Shown here: piece by piece, positions 23,288 through 33,766 of the stretch
Layout: each line of letters begins with the position of its first letter
How positions within the stretch are numbered: position 1 is the stretch's first letter
Origin: Pseudalgibacter alginicilyticus
GTDB taxonomy: Bacteria; Bacteroidota; Bacteroidia; Flavobacteriales; Flavobacteriaceae
Assembly: GCF_001310225.1 (NCBI RefSeq)
Contig: NZ_CP012898.1
Span: forward strand, 1,612,001 to 1,676,000
DNA: 64,000 nt
Reading direction: 5' to 3'
The notes under the pieces: model-generated
What the model saw: only the letters and a program-made list of their open reading frames with translations
Told to the model about the DNA's origin: nothing
Databases searched by the model: none
Translations under genes and position numbers: made by a program

Positions 23288-24751
23288 CTATTTCTTATAT
23301 AATACTTTCTCAACCCAATAATTTAAACTATAAACCAGTTTTAATCTGTAAACCACAAGTACTGTCAGTACACAGAACACGCCTGATTTTACTAAAAGAT
23401 TCAGAATATTGCTTTCTGCTTCAGGCATAAAATAAACACCAATACCAATTAAAAGTACAATTAAAAATAATTGTAAATAGCCTTTATCAAAAGGTAGTAT
23501 TTTAAACTTTATATATATATAGTAAAGCTTAATACTATTAAACAAGCCCATGGCAATTAGTGATGCCCAAGCCACACCTGCAATACCATAATCGGTTTGA
23601 GTTAACACATATAAATTCAAGCAAATATTTATAAACACCAATACAAATAACAACATAATATTGACGCGATAATATTTTGAATACGATATAATTTCAGAAC
23701 TAAACCCCGTACTCATATTAAACAACACATTGGCACCAAGAATCATAATAATAGGAATAGAATCTACTAGCTTATCATAAGTAGGCAACAACTGAAACAA
23801 GGAATCAATTCCTAAAACAATAGCACCATATAACACAGCCCCCACAAAAAACAAAAGCTTAGCATTTTCGGTATATTTTCTCCCTAATTCAACAATGCTA
23901 TTCTTTTTTAAATATTCTGAAATTAATGGCGAATAAATAGCAAATATTCCCGATGCAGGAACTGCAATAACTGAAGCCAATACCACACCAATGCTATAGG
24001 TGCCATTTGCTTCAAATGTAATGAATTCAGGTATCATTAAAACATCCAACCTAAAGGCTAAAAATGACCCAAAACTTCCTAAAAATGCATAAAAACTATA
24101 ACGGTAATATTCTTTTTTTACAATTTGAGCAAAAAGAGATTTAAAACTAAAATCCAGATTGATGCTAAAATGTTTAAACACATACAGCATTAATAAAGCC
24201 ACAATTATAAAATAAGAAGCTATAAAAGCTAACAATCCGTCCATAACTTCTAAGTATCCCGATAATAACAACAAAAAGATAATGGGTAAAGCCACTTTTG
24301 GAATAATTTTTTCAAACAAGGTTGGCACCGACAACTTCTTTAAATTGGTAGCTTGCCGCTTAAATAACTCTATAAAAGCAATAGCAAATGCCAATGGAAA
24401 AGCATAAAAAATATACTTATAATTTTCAAAACTTATAATATAGTTTCCCAAAATTAAAAGCAGTAAAAGCACGGTACTGATTCCTAAAATAGTTACAATG
24501 GCATACTTAAATAATTTTTTTTGGCTTTCTTCAGAAACAGAGGGGTAAAAATAAATAAGCGCCTGACCTGCTCCAAACAACATGATAGGAAACATAAGTT
24601 GCGCGATGGCATCAACATAGCGAATAATACCCAAAACTTCTTTATCATTTGGATAGATAAAAATAGTAGACACAATGCCAATAACAATACCCAAATAATT
24701 AATAAGGGTGAACCAAAATACCTGTTTCTGCTCGTTATTGCTTGACATCAT
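23288..24751 (-). CDS. Polysaccharide flippase-like membrane protein
   Basis: This 487-residue polytopic protein has about 12-14 hydrophobic helices. It resembles the oligosaccharide flippase (Wzx/RfbX, MOP superfamily) group that moves lipid-linked glycans across the inner membrane. The upstream glycosyltransferase stop overlaps its start (ATGA), showing translational coupling and a shared role in surface glycan assembly. Confidence 0.88.
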   Translation of the reverse strand: MMSSNNEQKQVFWFTLINYLGIVIGIVSTIFIYPNDKEVLGIIRYVDAIAQLMFPIMLFGAGQALIYFYPSVSEESQKKLFKYAIVTILGISTVLLLLLILGNYIISFENYKYIFYAFPLAFAIAFIELFKRQATNLKKLSVPTLFEKIIPKVALPIIFLLLLSGYLEVMDGLLAFIASYFIIVALLMLYVFKHFSINLDFSFKSLFAQIVKKEYYRYSFYAFLGSFGSFLAFRLDVLMIPEFITFEANGTYSIGVVLASVIAVPASGIFAIYSPLISEYLKKNSIVELGRKYTENAKLLFFVGAVLYGAIVLGIDSLFQLLPTYDKLVDSIPIIMILGANVLFNMSTGFSSEIISYSKYYRVNIMLLFVLVFINICLNLYVLTQTDYGIAGVAWASLIAMGLFNSIKLYYIYIKFKILPFDKGYLQLFLIVLLIGIGVYFMPEAESNILNLLVKSGVFCVLTVLVVYRLKLVYSLNYWVEKVLYKK

Positions 24752-25620
24752 TTATAACTTGACCTTGTTTTTAAAATGGAAAACACTTTTATTTTCAATC
24801 CAATAAAATAACCCAATAAACTAAAAAACAACTCTAAACTTTGCAAAAGCGAGTAGTATTTAAAAAAATATTTAGGCAGTCCAAAAACAGAAATAAAACC
24901 ATTCCAATAACTTTTAAATAATGAATGATTAACATTTAAAATGGCATTTAAAATCTGAAATTTACTTTGCAGCATATCTTTTTTAAAATTCCTCACAATG
25001 GTTCTATCATGACAAATTTTAGACGCTTTGACTATAACAACTTTATAATCATGAAAAACCACACGGTTCACATAATTTCTATCCTCTCCATAATGTTGAA
25101 ACATCCACTCAAAATAGCCAATCTGCTCAACAACATGCTTTGGTATAAGCCATGCGGCAGCATTAACAAAAGGCACCTCATCTATGTTTTCTGATATTTC
25201 ATTTGTTTTTCTGTTCCAATAAGTATTAAAGTTTTCATCTAAAACGGTTGCATCATTTGAAAAATGAAGCGGACTTAAAATTCCATATTTTTTATTAGAT
25301 TCTGCCACCAAAACTAAGCTTCCTATAGTATCTGGAAAAACCCAAGTATCTTGATTTAAAAGAAATACATAATCAGCTTCTTGTTTCAGCGCCTCTTTAA
25401 TACCCAGGTTATTTGCTTTACCAAAACCTAAATTAGCATCAGATTTTATGAGCTGAATGTTTGTGAATGATTCTATAATTGCCACAGAATTATCAGTGGA
25501 GTGATTATCTACCACCAAAACTTGTATAGGGTAATTAGATTGCTGAAGACTCTCCAAATTTTTTTGAAGCCATTTTTCCCCATTATAGGAAATAATAATA
25601 ATAAAAACCTTTTTATGCAA
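24748..25620 (-). CDS. Glycosyltransferase family 2
   Basis: This GT-A fold transferase has the N-terminal FIIIISYNGEKWLQKNL, DNHSTDNS, and the acidic metal site LLNQDTW in place of DxD, as in rhamnosyl-type GT2 enzymes. The C-terminus has a hydrophobic segment. I prefer TTG 25620 as start (protein MHKKVFIIIISYNG); an in-frame ATG at 25674 would add 18 residues and overlap the divergent gene's start. It is coupled to the flippase by ATGA. Confidence 0.85.
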   Translation of the reverse strand: MHKKVFIIIISYNGEKWLQKNLESLQQSNYPIQVLVVDNHSTDNSVAIIESFTNIQLIKSDANLGFGKANNLGIKEALKQEADYVFLLNQDTWVFPDTIGSLVLVAESNKKYGILSPLHFSNDATVLDENFNTYWNRKTNEISENIDEVPFVNAAAWLIPKHVVEQIGYFEWMFQHYGEDRNYVNRVVFHDYKVVIVKASKICHDRTIVRNFKKDMLQSKFQILNAILNVNHSLFKSYWNGFISVFGLPKYFFKYYSLLQSLELFFSLLGYFIGLKIKVFSILKTRSSYK

Positions 25621-25675
25621 AATGTACAGATTACCAAACAAAAATAAAGATATTTGTAAGTCTATTAACGTCAAG

Positions 25676-26524
25676 ATGCATTTTTATATAATTATTCCAG
25701 CACATAATGAAGCAAGTACCATTGGGGTGACCTTAGATTCCTTAGTACATCAAACCTATTTACCAACACAAGTGGTAGTTGTGAATGATAATTCTACTGA
25801 TGACACCGAGAATATTATTGAGGCCTACACCCATAAGCACCCATGGATTCAATTAGTAAACTCAAAATCATCGAATGAGCATTTGCCCGGCTCTAAAATT
25901 ATTAATGCTTTTTATAAAGGCTATAAAACCTTAGATACCACCTATGATGTGATATGTAAGTTTGATGCCGATTTAATTTTCCCGAATAATTATTTAGAAA
26001 TTTTAGCCTCCCATTTTAATAAAAATAAAAAACTTGGCATGGCTGCTGGCTTTTGTTACATTGAAAAAAATGGGGAATGGATTTTAGAAAACTTAACTCG
26101 AAAAGATCATATTCGCGGTGCTTTAAAAGCTTATAGAAAAGATTGCTTTATACAAATAGGCAAATTAAAACCTTCCATGGGTTGGGATACAGTTGATGAA
26201 TTGCTTGCCAAATATTACGGTTGGGATATTTTAACCGATGAAACGTTACAGGTAAAACATTTAAAACCAACAGGGGTTAGCTACAATAAAGCATCTAAAT
26301 ACCTCCAAGGAGAAGCTATGTACAAAATGCGTTATGGATTCACAATTACTTTCATTTCGGCTTTAAAACTTGCCTACAAAAAGAAAAGTTTTCTATTGCT
26401 TAAAGATTATATGGCTGGTTATTTTAAAGCAAAGAAAGAAAATATTGAATATTTAGTTACTGAAAAAGAAGGGCAATTTATCAGGAATTTACGTTGGAAA
26501 GGAATATTTAATAAATTTATATGA
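25676..26524 (+). CDS. Glycosyltransferase family 2
   Basis: This 282-residue GT-A enzyme begins MHFYIIIPAHNEASTIG. NDNSTDDTENI binds the nucleotide and CKFDADLIFP carries the DxD metal site. GWDTVDELLAKYYGWD may be the acceptor and base region. ATG 25676 is chosen over ATG 25622, which adds an unconserved 18-residue leader and lies inside the divergent gene's 5' region. It is divergent from the other GT2 and the flippase, so both probably serve one glycan. Confidence 0.88.
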   Translation: MHFYIIIPAHNEASTIGVTLDSLVHQTYLPTQVVVVNDNSTDDTENIIEAYTHKHPWIQLVNSKSSNEHLPGSKIINAFYKGYKTLDTTYDVICKFDADLIFPNNYLEILASHFNKNKKLGMAAGFCYIEKNGEWILENLTRKDHIRGALKAYRKDCFIQIGKLKPSMGWDTVDELLAKYYGWDILTDETLQVKHLKPTGVSYNKASKYLQGEAMYKMRYGFTITFISALKLAYKKKSFLLLKDYMAGYFKAKKENIEYLVTEKEGQFIRNLRWKGIFNKFI

Positions 26525-26623
26525 TTTTATCACATCTATTTTTCTAACCTTTTCAGTTTTATAAAATCTTTAAAAAACGCCAATCAACATTAATCAAATC
26601 TTTATTAATAAAAATTCAATATA

Positions 26624-26848
26624 ATGAAAGTCTTCGTATTTGCACTTCTTTTTTGCACAGGTATATATTTTATAACCAAACCAACTACAAAACCTCGCAT
26701 AACTGAGGTTAGCAACAAACGAGGTGCACAAAGTTGTTTTCCTCCAAACTCAGTAAAGACGGATTCCAGTCATCACAAAGAGTGTTGTATTATTTTAGAC
26801 CGGGCCTCTATTATTATTAGGCAACATACAAAGCAGGTATCACAATAA
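26624..26848 (+). CDS. Small exported hypothetical protein
   Basis: This 74-residue protein starts with a hydrophobic segment (VFVFALLFCTGIYFI) that may be a signal anchor. The mature part contains cysteines (SCFPPNS, HKECC) and is basic. No family is recognised. It lies between two convergent units with reasonable spacing. Its reality depends on coding potential alone. Confidence 0.5.
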   Translation: MKVFVFALLFCTGIYFITKPTTKPRITEVSNKRGAQSCFPPNSVKTDSSHHKECCIILDRASIIIRQHTKQVSQ

Positions 26849-26871
26849 AATTAAGATATGTTACTTAAAAA

Positions 26872-27681
26872 CTATTTAAAACTCCAATCCTTATAACTAC
26901 TAGAAGCTTCTAATTTAGTTTCAATTGCATCTTCCAGTTCCGGAAAAAAATCAATACCAGTCAGTGCCTCCACGTCATCAACTGAAACCACAAAATCATA
27001 TAAAGGTTTGCCGGAGTTTTCATGAGGCAACAAAAAAGCTATCATTTTTGTTTTTCCCGAATTATTATCTATCAGTATTTTATAAAACTGATTAGGCACA
27101 GCTACGCGTTCTGTACCTATTGTTTTCATATGGCCTTTTAAAACACCTCCAGTTACCACAAAAACGCCGTTGTATTTACTTGCCCAATAACGCACTTTTT
27201 GCTCCAAAGTATTCCAAATACCCGAATTAAAATCATGTACTTGCGGGCTGATGTTACTTGTTAAAAAAGTTTCATCGTATGCAGTTTTATTATATTGTTT
27301 ATCACCTGCAGGACATAAATGTCCACGATCGTAACCCGAATTTTTATAATTACGCCAATGGGCTGCTCCCGTTTTTACAGCCTCATCAATTTCAAAATAA
27401 GGACGTTTAAAATTAGCGTTTGATAAATGTGCTTTTTTCAACTCATAAGCCACCCATTCTGGCTGCTCATGAGGTTCGCTATAAGATAGCGAGTAACCTT
27501 CATGATGTACAATTTGACCCGTGGTGCTTGTTGGTAAAAAAAACTCATTTGTTTCATTTTTTACTTCATTTCCTAATTCAATAATTTCAGCTTTTTCTTC
27601 TACTACCAAAAAATATTCATAGGAATAAACTCCTAAAGCAAGTACCCCAGCTATCACATAGTATAAAGTCCGTTTACTCAT
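26872..27681 (-). CDS. DNA/RNA non-specific endonuclease (NUC1 family)
   Basis: This 269-residue protein has an N-terminal membrane anchor (residues 5-20). The beta-beta-alpha metal nuclease motif DRGHLCPAGD carries the catalytic His, followed by the Asn-containing metal helix (SNISPQVHDFNSGIWNTLE). It probably degrades extracellular nucleic acids at the cell envelope. It overlaps the upstream phosphatase by 8 bp, suggesting joint phosphate scavenging. Confidence 0.92.
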   Translation of the reverse strand: MSKRTLYYVIAGVLALGVYSYEYFLVVEEKAEIIELGNEVKNETNEFFLPTSTTGQIVHHEGYSLSYSEPHEQPEWVAYELKKAHLSNANFKRPYFEIDEAVKTGAAHWRNYKNSGYDRGHLCPAGDKQYNKTAYDETFLTSNISPQVHDFNSGIWNTLEQKVRYWASKYNGVFVVTGGVLKGHMKTIGTERVAVPNQFYKILIDNNSGKTKMIAFLLPHENSGKPLYDFVVSVDDVEALTGIDFFPELEDAIETKLEASSSYKDWSFK

Positions 27682-29332
27682 TAAAATCTAAAACAAAATC
27701 CAATGGCTGCCCAATAGAGCCATTTGGGAAACTAATTCCTAAAAGTGCAGACATGGTTGGTGCAATGTCAGATATTTCTGTTCTATAAACCGTTTGTCCT
27801 TGTTTAATTCCTTGTCCAAATAACAGCAAAGGAACATGCGTATCATAATTTAATCCGCTACCATGTGTAGAGCCTTTTCTGCTATAGGATATATAAGAAG
27901 GATCATCTACTAAAAGGACATCACCAGAGCGTTTTTGGTTATACCCTTTTTGAAGTAAGGTTTCAATACCTGTTGTAAATTCAGATGTTGACATAACCGT
28001 GCCTGAGTATGCTTTATACATATTACGATATGTTATTTGTTCATTAACAATAGCTTGTTGTACATCGCTTAAATCCAAATCTAATTGTTTTATTTTTTCA
28101 CGATTTAAAAATATTTGATTATTACTTATATTTTCAATCAAATCTGATGTTCCATACTTATTTGTCATGAACTCATTAAGTGCTTTTTTCTTTTCATTAT
28201 TATCTACATAACCTGCAGGAATTTTAACACTTTCTAAATAAGCGGGCACATCTACTGCACCATGATCTGCTGTTAAAAAAACCGTATAATTTCCTTTACC
28301 TACTTTGTCATCTAATGTTTTGAAGAATCGTTCTAATTCTTTATCTAATCGAATATAAGTATCTTCAACTTCTTTTGAATTTACTCCAAAATTGTGCCCC
28401 ACATAATCAGTACTAGAATAACTAACAGCCAGTACATCCGTTATGTCATCATATCCTAATTCTTCTCCGCTGATAGCAGCTATTGCAAAATCTGTAACAA
28501 TACTATTTCCATAAGGTGTTCCTTTTATAATATCAAAATTTCCGTTTTGTGTTTTTAAAGCATTTAAATCATAAGGAAATGTAGCCGTTTCTTTGCCATT
28601 AAACCCTCTTTCAAAATCGTTCAAATCACTCCCACTTTCTACATAAGTATTAATATCATGATACGTATCCCATACTTTAAAATAAGATGCCACAGATTTA
28701 GATTTATTAAATTTTTTCACCCATTTTGGTAACTCGTCCATGTAGAAGGTACTAGAAATCCAAATTCCTTCGTCGGCTCCATGAAACCAATAAGCTGCGT
28801 TTGCTGTATGACCAGCAGGTAAAATAGCCCCTCTATCCTTAACAGAAATCCCTATGGTTTTTCCGCGCATTTGAGTAAACAGTCGGTTTTCATCAGCAAA
28901 AGAGGTAGTAAGCATTCTATGTGGTGACATTTGGCCTGCTTTATCTTTTGTTCCAACAGACTCAACGGAACTATCTTCTGCACAATACACAGATTTTTTC
29001 AACTCCTTATCGTACCAATTATTACCTATTACACCATGATATTTTGGAGTAGTACCTGTATAAACAGATGCATGACCTGGACCTGTGTAGGTAGGAATGT
29101 AATTAAAATGATTGTTTTTACAATTAAATCCTTCATTAATCATACGCTTAAAACCATTATCTCCAAATTTGTTGTAAAACCGTGTTAAGTAGTCATAACG
29201 CATTTGATCAACAACAATACCCACCACTAGTTTAGGACGTTCATTGATTTTTACTTCTACTTGAGTAGGTTGTTGTGCTTTGCCTGTCATGCTAAAGGCA
29301 ATAACCAATAACATAAAAACTATATTCTTCAT
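27674..29332 (-). CDS. Alkaline phosphatase family protein (PafA-like)
   Basis: This 552-residue periplasmic enzyme has a signal peptide (residues 1-19). KLVVGIVVDQMRYDYL gives the first metal ligand Asp, the nucleophile Thr lies in YTGPGHASVYTG, and FLTADHGAVDVP gives the distal ligands. This is the Thr-nucleophile layout of PafA, the calcium-independent phosphate-insensitive phosphatase of Bacteroidota. It forms an operon with the nuclease downstream. Confidence 0.92.
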   Translation of the reverse strand: MKNIVFMLLVIAFSMTGKAQQPTQVEVKINERPKLVVGIVVDQMRYDYLTRFYNKFGDNGFKRMINEGFNCKNNHFNYIPTYTGPGHASVYTGTTPKYHGVIGNNWYDKELKKSVYCAEDSSVESVGTKDKAGQMSPHRMLTTSFADENRLFTQMRGKTIGISVKDRGAILPAGHTANAAYWFHGADEGIWISSTFYMDELPKWVKKFNKSKSVASYFKVWDTYHDINTYVESGSDLNDFERGFNGKETATFPYDLNALKTQNGNFDIIKGTPYGNSIVTDFAIAAISGEELGYDDITDVLAVSYSSTDYVGHNFGVNSKEVEDTYIRLDKELERFFKTLDDKVGKGNYTVFLTADHGAVDVPAYLESVKIPAGYVDNNEKKKALNEFMTNKYGTSDLIENISNNQIFLNREKIKQLDLDLSDVQQAIVNEQITYRNMYKAYSGTVMSTSEFTTGIETLLQKGYNQKRSGDVLLVDDPSYISYSRKGSTHGSGLNYDTHVPLLLFGQGIKQGQTVYRTEISDIAPTMSALLGISFPNGSIGQPLDFVLDFNE

Positions 29333-29442
29333 GATAATTACTTTTTTAAGTTTTCAAAAATACAGATTATAATACGTCATTATTTTAATTTTAGGTTAAA
29401 TTAGTATATCTTTTTTTTACTTTAGCAGTATTAAATTTACAT

Positions 29443-30180
29443 ATGAATTACCTTCACAATATTGGAGCCTATTTTTTAATGATTCAGGAAATGTTTCGTA
29501 AACCTACCAAATGGTCGGTAATGAAACGATTGATTTTAATTGATATTGACGATTTAATTATTGGCTCCTTAGGAATTATCGCTTTTATTTCATTTTTTGT
29601 TGGAGGTGTTATTACCATTCAAACAGCTTTAAACATTGACAGCCCTTTAATCCCTAAGTATTTAGTAGGTTTTGCCACTAGGCAATCAATTATTTTAGAG
29701 TTTGCCCCAACATTCACTTCTATTATTATGGCAGGAAAAGTAGGGTCATTCATTACTTCTAGTATTGGTACAATGCGCGTTACAGAACAAATTGATGCCT
29801 TAGAAGTTATGGGAATTAATTCTTTAAATTATTTAGTACTACCAAAAACCATAGCATTATTACTTTATCCATTTGCTATTGCTATTGGTATGTTTTTAGG
29901 AATTTTAGGAGGTATGGTTGCTTGTATTATAGGAGGTTATGGCACCGTAGAAAATTATGTTATGGGCATACAAACAGATTTTGAATCTTTTCACGTTATA
30001 TATTCATTTATAAAAACATTTGTATTTGCCTTTTTGTTAGCAACCATTCCTTCTTTTCATGGTTATTATATGAAAGGTGGAGCCTTAGAAGTTGGAAAAG
30101 CAAGTACTACCTCATTTGTTTGGACCAGTGTTGCTATTATCCTATTAAACTATGTACTAACCCAAATGTTATTAAGCTAA
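29443..30180 (+). CDS. MlaE-type ABC transporter permease
   Basis: This 245-residue inner-membrane permease has five or six helices. The family signature is visible (LEFAPTFTSIIMAGKVGSFI, split as FAPTFTSIIMAGK and GSFITSSIGTMRVTEQIDALEVMGI). MlaE-like permeases transfer phospholipids between the membranes. The downstream ATPase starts at overlapping TAATG, so the two make a core transporter; no MlaD-type substrate-binding protein is adjacent. Confidence 0.92.
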   Translation: MNYLHNIGAYFLMIQEMFRKPTKWSVMKRLILIDIDDLIIGSLGIIAFISFFVGGVITIQTALNIDSPLIPKYLVGFATRQSIILEFAPTFTSIIMAGKVGSFITSSIGTMRVTEQIDALEVMGINSLNYLVLPKTIALLLYPFAIAIGMFLGILGGMVACIIGGYGTVENYVMGIQTDFESFHVIYSFIKTFVFAFLLATIPSFHGYYMKGGALEVGKASTTSFVWTSVAIILLNYVLTQMLLS

Positions 30181-30947
30181 TGATTGAAGTTAAAGATTTA
30201 CATAAATCGTTTGGAGATGTAGAAGTCCTAAAAGGCATTACAACCACTTTTGACAAAGGAAAAACCAATCTTATTATTGGACAAAGTGGCTCTGGTAAAA
30301 CAGTATTTTTAAAATGTTTATTAGGTTTATTTAATTATGAACAGGGTAGCATTTGTTATGACGGAAAAGTGTTTACAGACTTAACTGAAGATGCCAAACG
30401 TAATTTGCGTTCAGAAATAGGCATGGTGTTTCAAGGCAGCGCCTTATTTGATTCTATGACAATAGCAGAAAATGTTATGTTTCCACTTAGAATGTTTACA
30501 AAGCAAAGTAAAACTGAAATGCAAGACCGGGTTGATTTTGTATTGAAACGTGTTAATTTAGATGATGCTCATAATAAAATGCCTAGTGAAGCTTCCGGTG
30601 GTATGCAAAAACGTGTAGCCATAGCACGAGCCATTGTTAACAAACCAAAATATTTGTTTTGTGATGAGCCTAACTCAGGTTTAGACCCAAAAACATCAAT
30701 TGTTATTGATAATTTAATTAAAGAAATTACCGAAGAATACCAAATTACCACCGTAATAAACTCACATGACATGAACTCTGTCATGGAAATAGGTGAAAAA
30801 ATTGTATTCTTAAAAGATGGCTTTAAAGAGTGGGAAGGCTCCAAAGACACCATTTTTAGAACAGACAATGAAGCCGTTACAAATTTTGTATATTCCTCTA
30901 ATTTGTTTAAAAAAGTAAGACAAATGTATTTAGAAGAACGTCAATAA
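30180..30947 (+). CDS. MlaF-type ABC transporter ATP-binding protein
   Basis: This 255-residue ATPase has Walker A GQSGSGKT, Q-loop MVFQGSALFD, a signature-like EASGGMQKRVAIARA, Walker B YLFCDEPNSGLDP and the H-loop INSHDM. The replacement of LSGGQ by ASGGM is usual in the MlaF group. Its ATG overlaps the permease stop by one base. Together they power lipid transport. Confidence 0.93.
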   Translation: MIEVKDLHKSFGDVEVLKGITTTFDKGKTNLIIGQSGSGKTVFLKCLLGLFNYEQGSICYDGKVFTDLTEDAKRNLRSEIGMVFQGSALFDSMTIAENVMFPLRMFTKQSKTEMQDRVDFVLKRVNLDDAHNKMPSEASGGMQKRVAIARAIVNKPKYLFCDEPNSGLDPKTSIVIDNLIKEITEEYQITTVINSHDMNSVMEIGEKIVFLKDGFKEWEGSKDTIFRTDNEAVTNFVYSSNLFKKVRQMYLEERQ

Positions 30948-30977
30948 CAATGCTTTCAAATGAGCCTTTTCTAAACA

Positions 30978-32447
30978 TCAATTTATCCTTTTTACAAGCA
31001 GTGTATCTAAATTAAGCTTAAACTTTAACCAATTTTCTAATTTTGCTTGATCAGCTATTTTAGACTTTTCTGTTGACGACGATTCTATCCATTTTACTGA
31101 AAAAACCGAAAGTGTATCTATTTTTGAGAAATTGGTTTGTAAAACATTAGAATAAGAAAACTGCTCAATATTTTCATAATTGATTTTCACTTCTTTTGCA
31201 AGCTCTTCAAACGGAACATAATTACGCTCAAATTTTGCTAATTTTTGTACTTTATCCTCTAAGTATGTGATTTTTTCCGATTGAGACAATACAACTAAAG
31301 AATCTCGATACCTCAACTCTTCCATATATCTAAAATTATCTAAATTTTTGGATCTATTTTGGTTTATGACCAATGTGGTATTTCCTAAAGCACTATATTC
31401 TTTTATTCTGCTTTGTAAAAGTCCTATGGTTGATTCTGGTATTTCATCCAAACCAAAGGTATTAATTTCTATCATTGAGTTTCCATCACCTGAATATTTA
31501 TAATTGGTGTTTTTCTTTAAATATTCAAAATGTGGTAAATCTGCCAATTCTCTTTCAACAAAATTTTTAGCATCTCTATCAAAATTACTTTCTTTTAATA
31601 CACTTAAAAAGGTCCAAATTGCAGGAACCATAACTACAACCGCCAACAGCATAGCCATTCTAGATACAAAAAGCCGTTTTTGAGAATTAACATATTTAAG
31701 CATGGGAAACCGAAGTACTTTCAATACAATAAAAGTTGCCATGGCAATAAATATAGTATTGATTACAAATAAATACATGGCTCCTAAAAAATACTCCATA
31801 TTTCCTTTTGCCAATCCATATCCCGCAGTACACAATGGTGGCATTAATGCTGTAGCAATAGCAACACCAAAAATAACAGAAGCAATAGTACCTTTTTTTG
31901 TTCGAGCAATAATTAAGGCCAATCCACCAAAAAATGCAATTAAAACGTCACGAATGTCTGGCTTTACTCTTCCTAAAAGTTCTGAAGTGTCTTCACTTAA
32001 AGGAAACAACCAAAAGAACAAAAAAGCAGTTAATAAACTTAAAGCAATCATGGTTGCTAAGTTTATTAATGATTTTTTTAATGTATCAATATCGTTAATA
32101 GCAATGGAAAGCCCCACACCCAGTATTGGGCCCATTAATGGAGAAATTAACATGGCTCCAATAACTACAGCTGTTGAGTTTGCATTTAATCCAATGGAAG
32201 CAACAAATATAGAACACACCAAAATCCAAGCAGTAGCACCCTTAAATGGAATATCTCCTTTAATGGCCTGAATGGTAGCATCTCTATCAGTATCATCTCT
32301 AAAGTCTAATAAATCGCTTAAAAATTTTTTGATACTTGTTAATAAGCCTTTTGCCTCTTTTTTTATAGCTTCTTTAGATTCTTTTGCCGATTGCTCTTTT
32401 TTTGCCTCTGCTTCTTCCTCAGAAAAATTGAATTTGTTTTCTTCCAT
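30978..32447 (-). CDS. DUF389 (TIGR00341-like) membrane protein
   Basis: This 489-residue protein has an acidic cytoplasmic N-terminus (about 50 residues), six or so transmembrane helices (residues about 75-275), and a long C-terminal soluble domain with a coiled-coil-like segment. Glycine/proline-rich membrane signatures LISPLMGPILGVGLSIA and ATALMPPLCTAGYGLA are those of DUF389. Transport function is suspected for the family but not established. It converges on the MlaEF unit. Confidence 0.88.
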   Translation of the reverse strand: MEENKFNFSEEEAEAKKEQSAKESKEAIKKEAKGLLTSIKKFLSDLLDFRDDTDRDATIQAIKGDIPFKGATAWILVCSIFVASIGLNANSTAVVIGAMLISPLMGPILGVGLSIAINDIDTLKKSLINLATMIALSLLTAFLFFWLFPLSEDTSELLGRVKPDIRDVLIAFFGGLALIIARTKKGTIASVIFGVAIATALMPPLCTAGYGLAKGNMEYFLGAMYLFVINTIFIAMATFIVLKVLRFPMLKYVNSQKRLFVSRMAMLLAVVVMVPAIWTFLSVLKESNFDRDAKNFVERELADLPHFEYLKKNTNYKYSGDGNSMIEINTFGLDEIPESTIGLLQSRIKEYSALGNTTLVINQNRSKNLDNFRYMEELRYRDSLVVLSQSEKITYLEDKVQKLAKFERNYVPFEELAKEVKINYENIEQFSYSNVLQTNFSKIDTLSVFSVKWIESSSTEKSKIADQAKLENWLKFKLNLDTLLVKRIN

Positions 32448-32526
32448 GCATTTTTAAAATTAAAACAGCTTAACGAATATAGACTAAATTAGTCTATCAG
32501 TAACAAATTTGTTACAATTAGCTAAA

Positions 32527-33609
32527 TTATCCATATTGCTCACCAAAAGCATCTTTTACACTTTTAAGTACTTTTTTAATATCTTGTTCTTTTGATTTTG
32601 GATATATTAACAACACTTCATCTTTATCAACAATAATATAATCCTGTAAGCCATCAACCACTACAATTTTATCACTTTTAGTGCGTATCATATTCCCAGA
32701 AGTATCTTCAGCAAGCACTCTTGCATTTACTACAGCATTATCATTTTTATCTTTACTCAACTTGTCATATAAACTGCCCCAAGTACCCAAATCATTCCAA
32801 TCAAATTCTGCGGCTATCACATACACATTTGTAGACGTTTCCATAATGGCATAATCTACAGAAACATTTTCTGCTTTAGGATAATTATTTTTTATAAACT
32901 CATCTTCTGCATTTGTATTATATATGGCTATTCCTTTTTCAAAAAGTTGATACAACTTAGGCTGATTTCTTTGAAAAGCATCTACCACACTTTTAACGCT
33001 CCACATAAAAATACCTGCATTCCATAAAAAATTACCTTGAGCTATAAAATTTTTAGCTGTCTCATAATCTGGCTTTTCTCTAAATTGATTCACCGATTTT
33101 ATTTCTTCTTCAGTCATTTTATCAAACTCAATATATCCATAACCTGTATTTGGAAATGTAGGCTGAATACCAAGGGTCATTAAAGCATCATTTGCTGAAC
33201 AAAAATCAAATGCTTGCTTTACATTTTTACTAAAAGTAACTTCATCCTCTATCCAATGGTCACTTGGAGCAACTATCATTAAAGCATCAGGATTTTCCTT
33301 TTGAATTTTTAAAGATGCATACAAGATACAAGGTGCTGTATTTCGCATTGCAGGCTCCAAAACAACCTGTCTTTCTGTTACTTCTGGCAATTGCTCAAAC
33401 ACTAAATCGTTATAACGTTCATTTGTTAAAATGAAAATATTTTCCTGTGGAATTAATTGTGCCAATCGATGAAATGTTTTCTGTATGAGCGTATCACCAG
33501 TACCTAACATGTCATGAAATTGCTTTGGAAAATCTTGTGTACTTACAGGCCAAAACCTTGATCCTACTCCTCCTGCCATTAATATGGCATAATAATTTTT
33601 ATTTTTCAT
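32527..33609 (-). CDS. Mannose-1-phosphate guanylyltransferase
   Basis: This 360-residue nucleotidyltransferase makes GDP-mannose from mannose-1-phosphate and GTP. The start YAILMAGGVGSRFWPVS, PAMRNTAPCI, FREKPD and NAGIFMW are typical of the GMP/ManC core. The C-terminal phosphomannose isomerase domain of bifunctional ManC is absent, as usual for Bacteroidota. It supplies sugar nucleotide for surface glycans. Confidence 0.93.
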   Translation of the reverse strand: MKNKNYYAILMAGGVGSRFWPVSTQDFPKQFHDMLGTGDTLIQKTFHRLAQLIPQENIFILTNERYNDLVFEQLPEVTERQVVLEPAMRNTAPCILYASLKIQKENPDALMIVAPSDHWIEDEVTFSKNVKQAFDFCSANDALMTLGIQPTFPNTGYGYIEFDKMTEEEIKSVNQFREKPDYETAKNFIAQGNFLWNAGIFMWSVKSVVDAFQRNQPKLYQLFEKGIAIYNTNAEDEFIKNNYPKAENVSVDYAIMETSTNVYVIAAEFDWNDLGTWGSLYDKLSKDKNDNAVVNARVLAEDTSGNMIRTKSDKIVVVDGLQDYIIVDKDEVLLIYPKSKEQDIKKVLKSVKDAFGEQYG

Positions 33610-33655
33610 ATTTCTATTTTTTCACAAAAGTTGAATATAAACTTTTATTTATTGA

Positions 33656-33678
33656 CATGACAACTAAAAAATGTCATG
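33656..33678. promoter_or_regulatory. Inverted repeat upstream of guanylyltransferase gene
   Basis: CATGACA and TGTCATG are separated by 9 nt, about 45 nt before the start codon on the minus strand. It could be an operator. No T-run follows on the relevant strand. Confidence 0.3.
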
Positions 33679-33766
33679 CATATTTGGATTCATTGGTTTA
33701 AATATACAACTTTCAATATTACTTAATTTAACCTAACAATAGCATGCATCTTAAAAACCATCATTA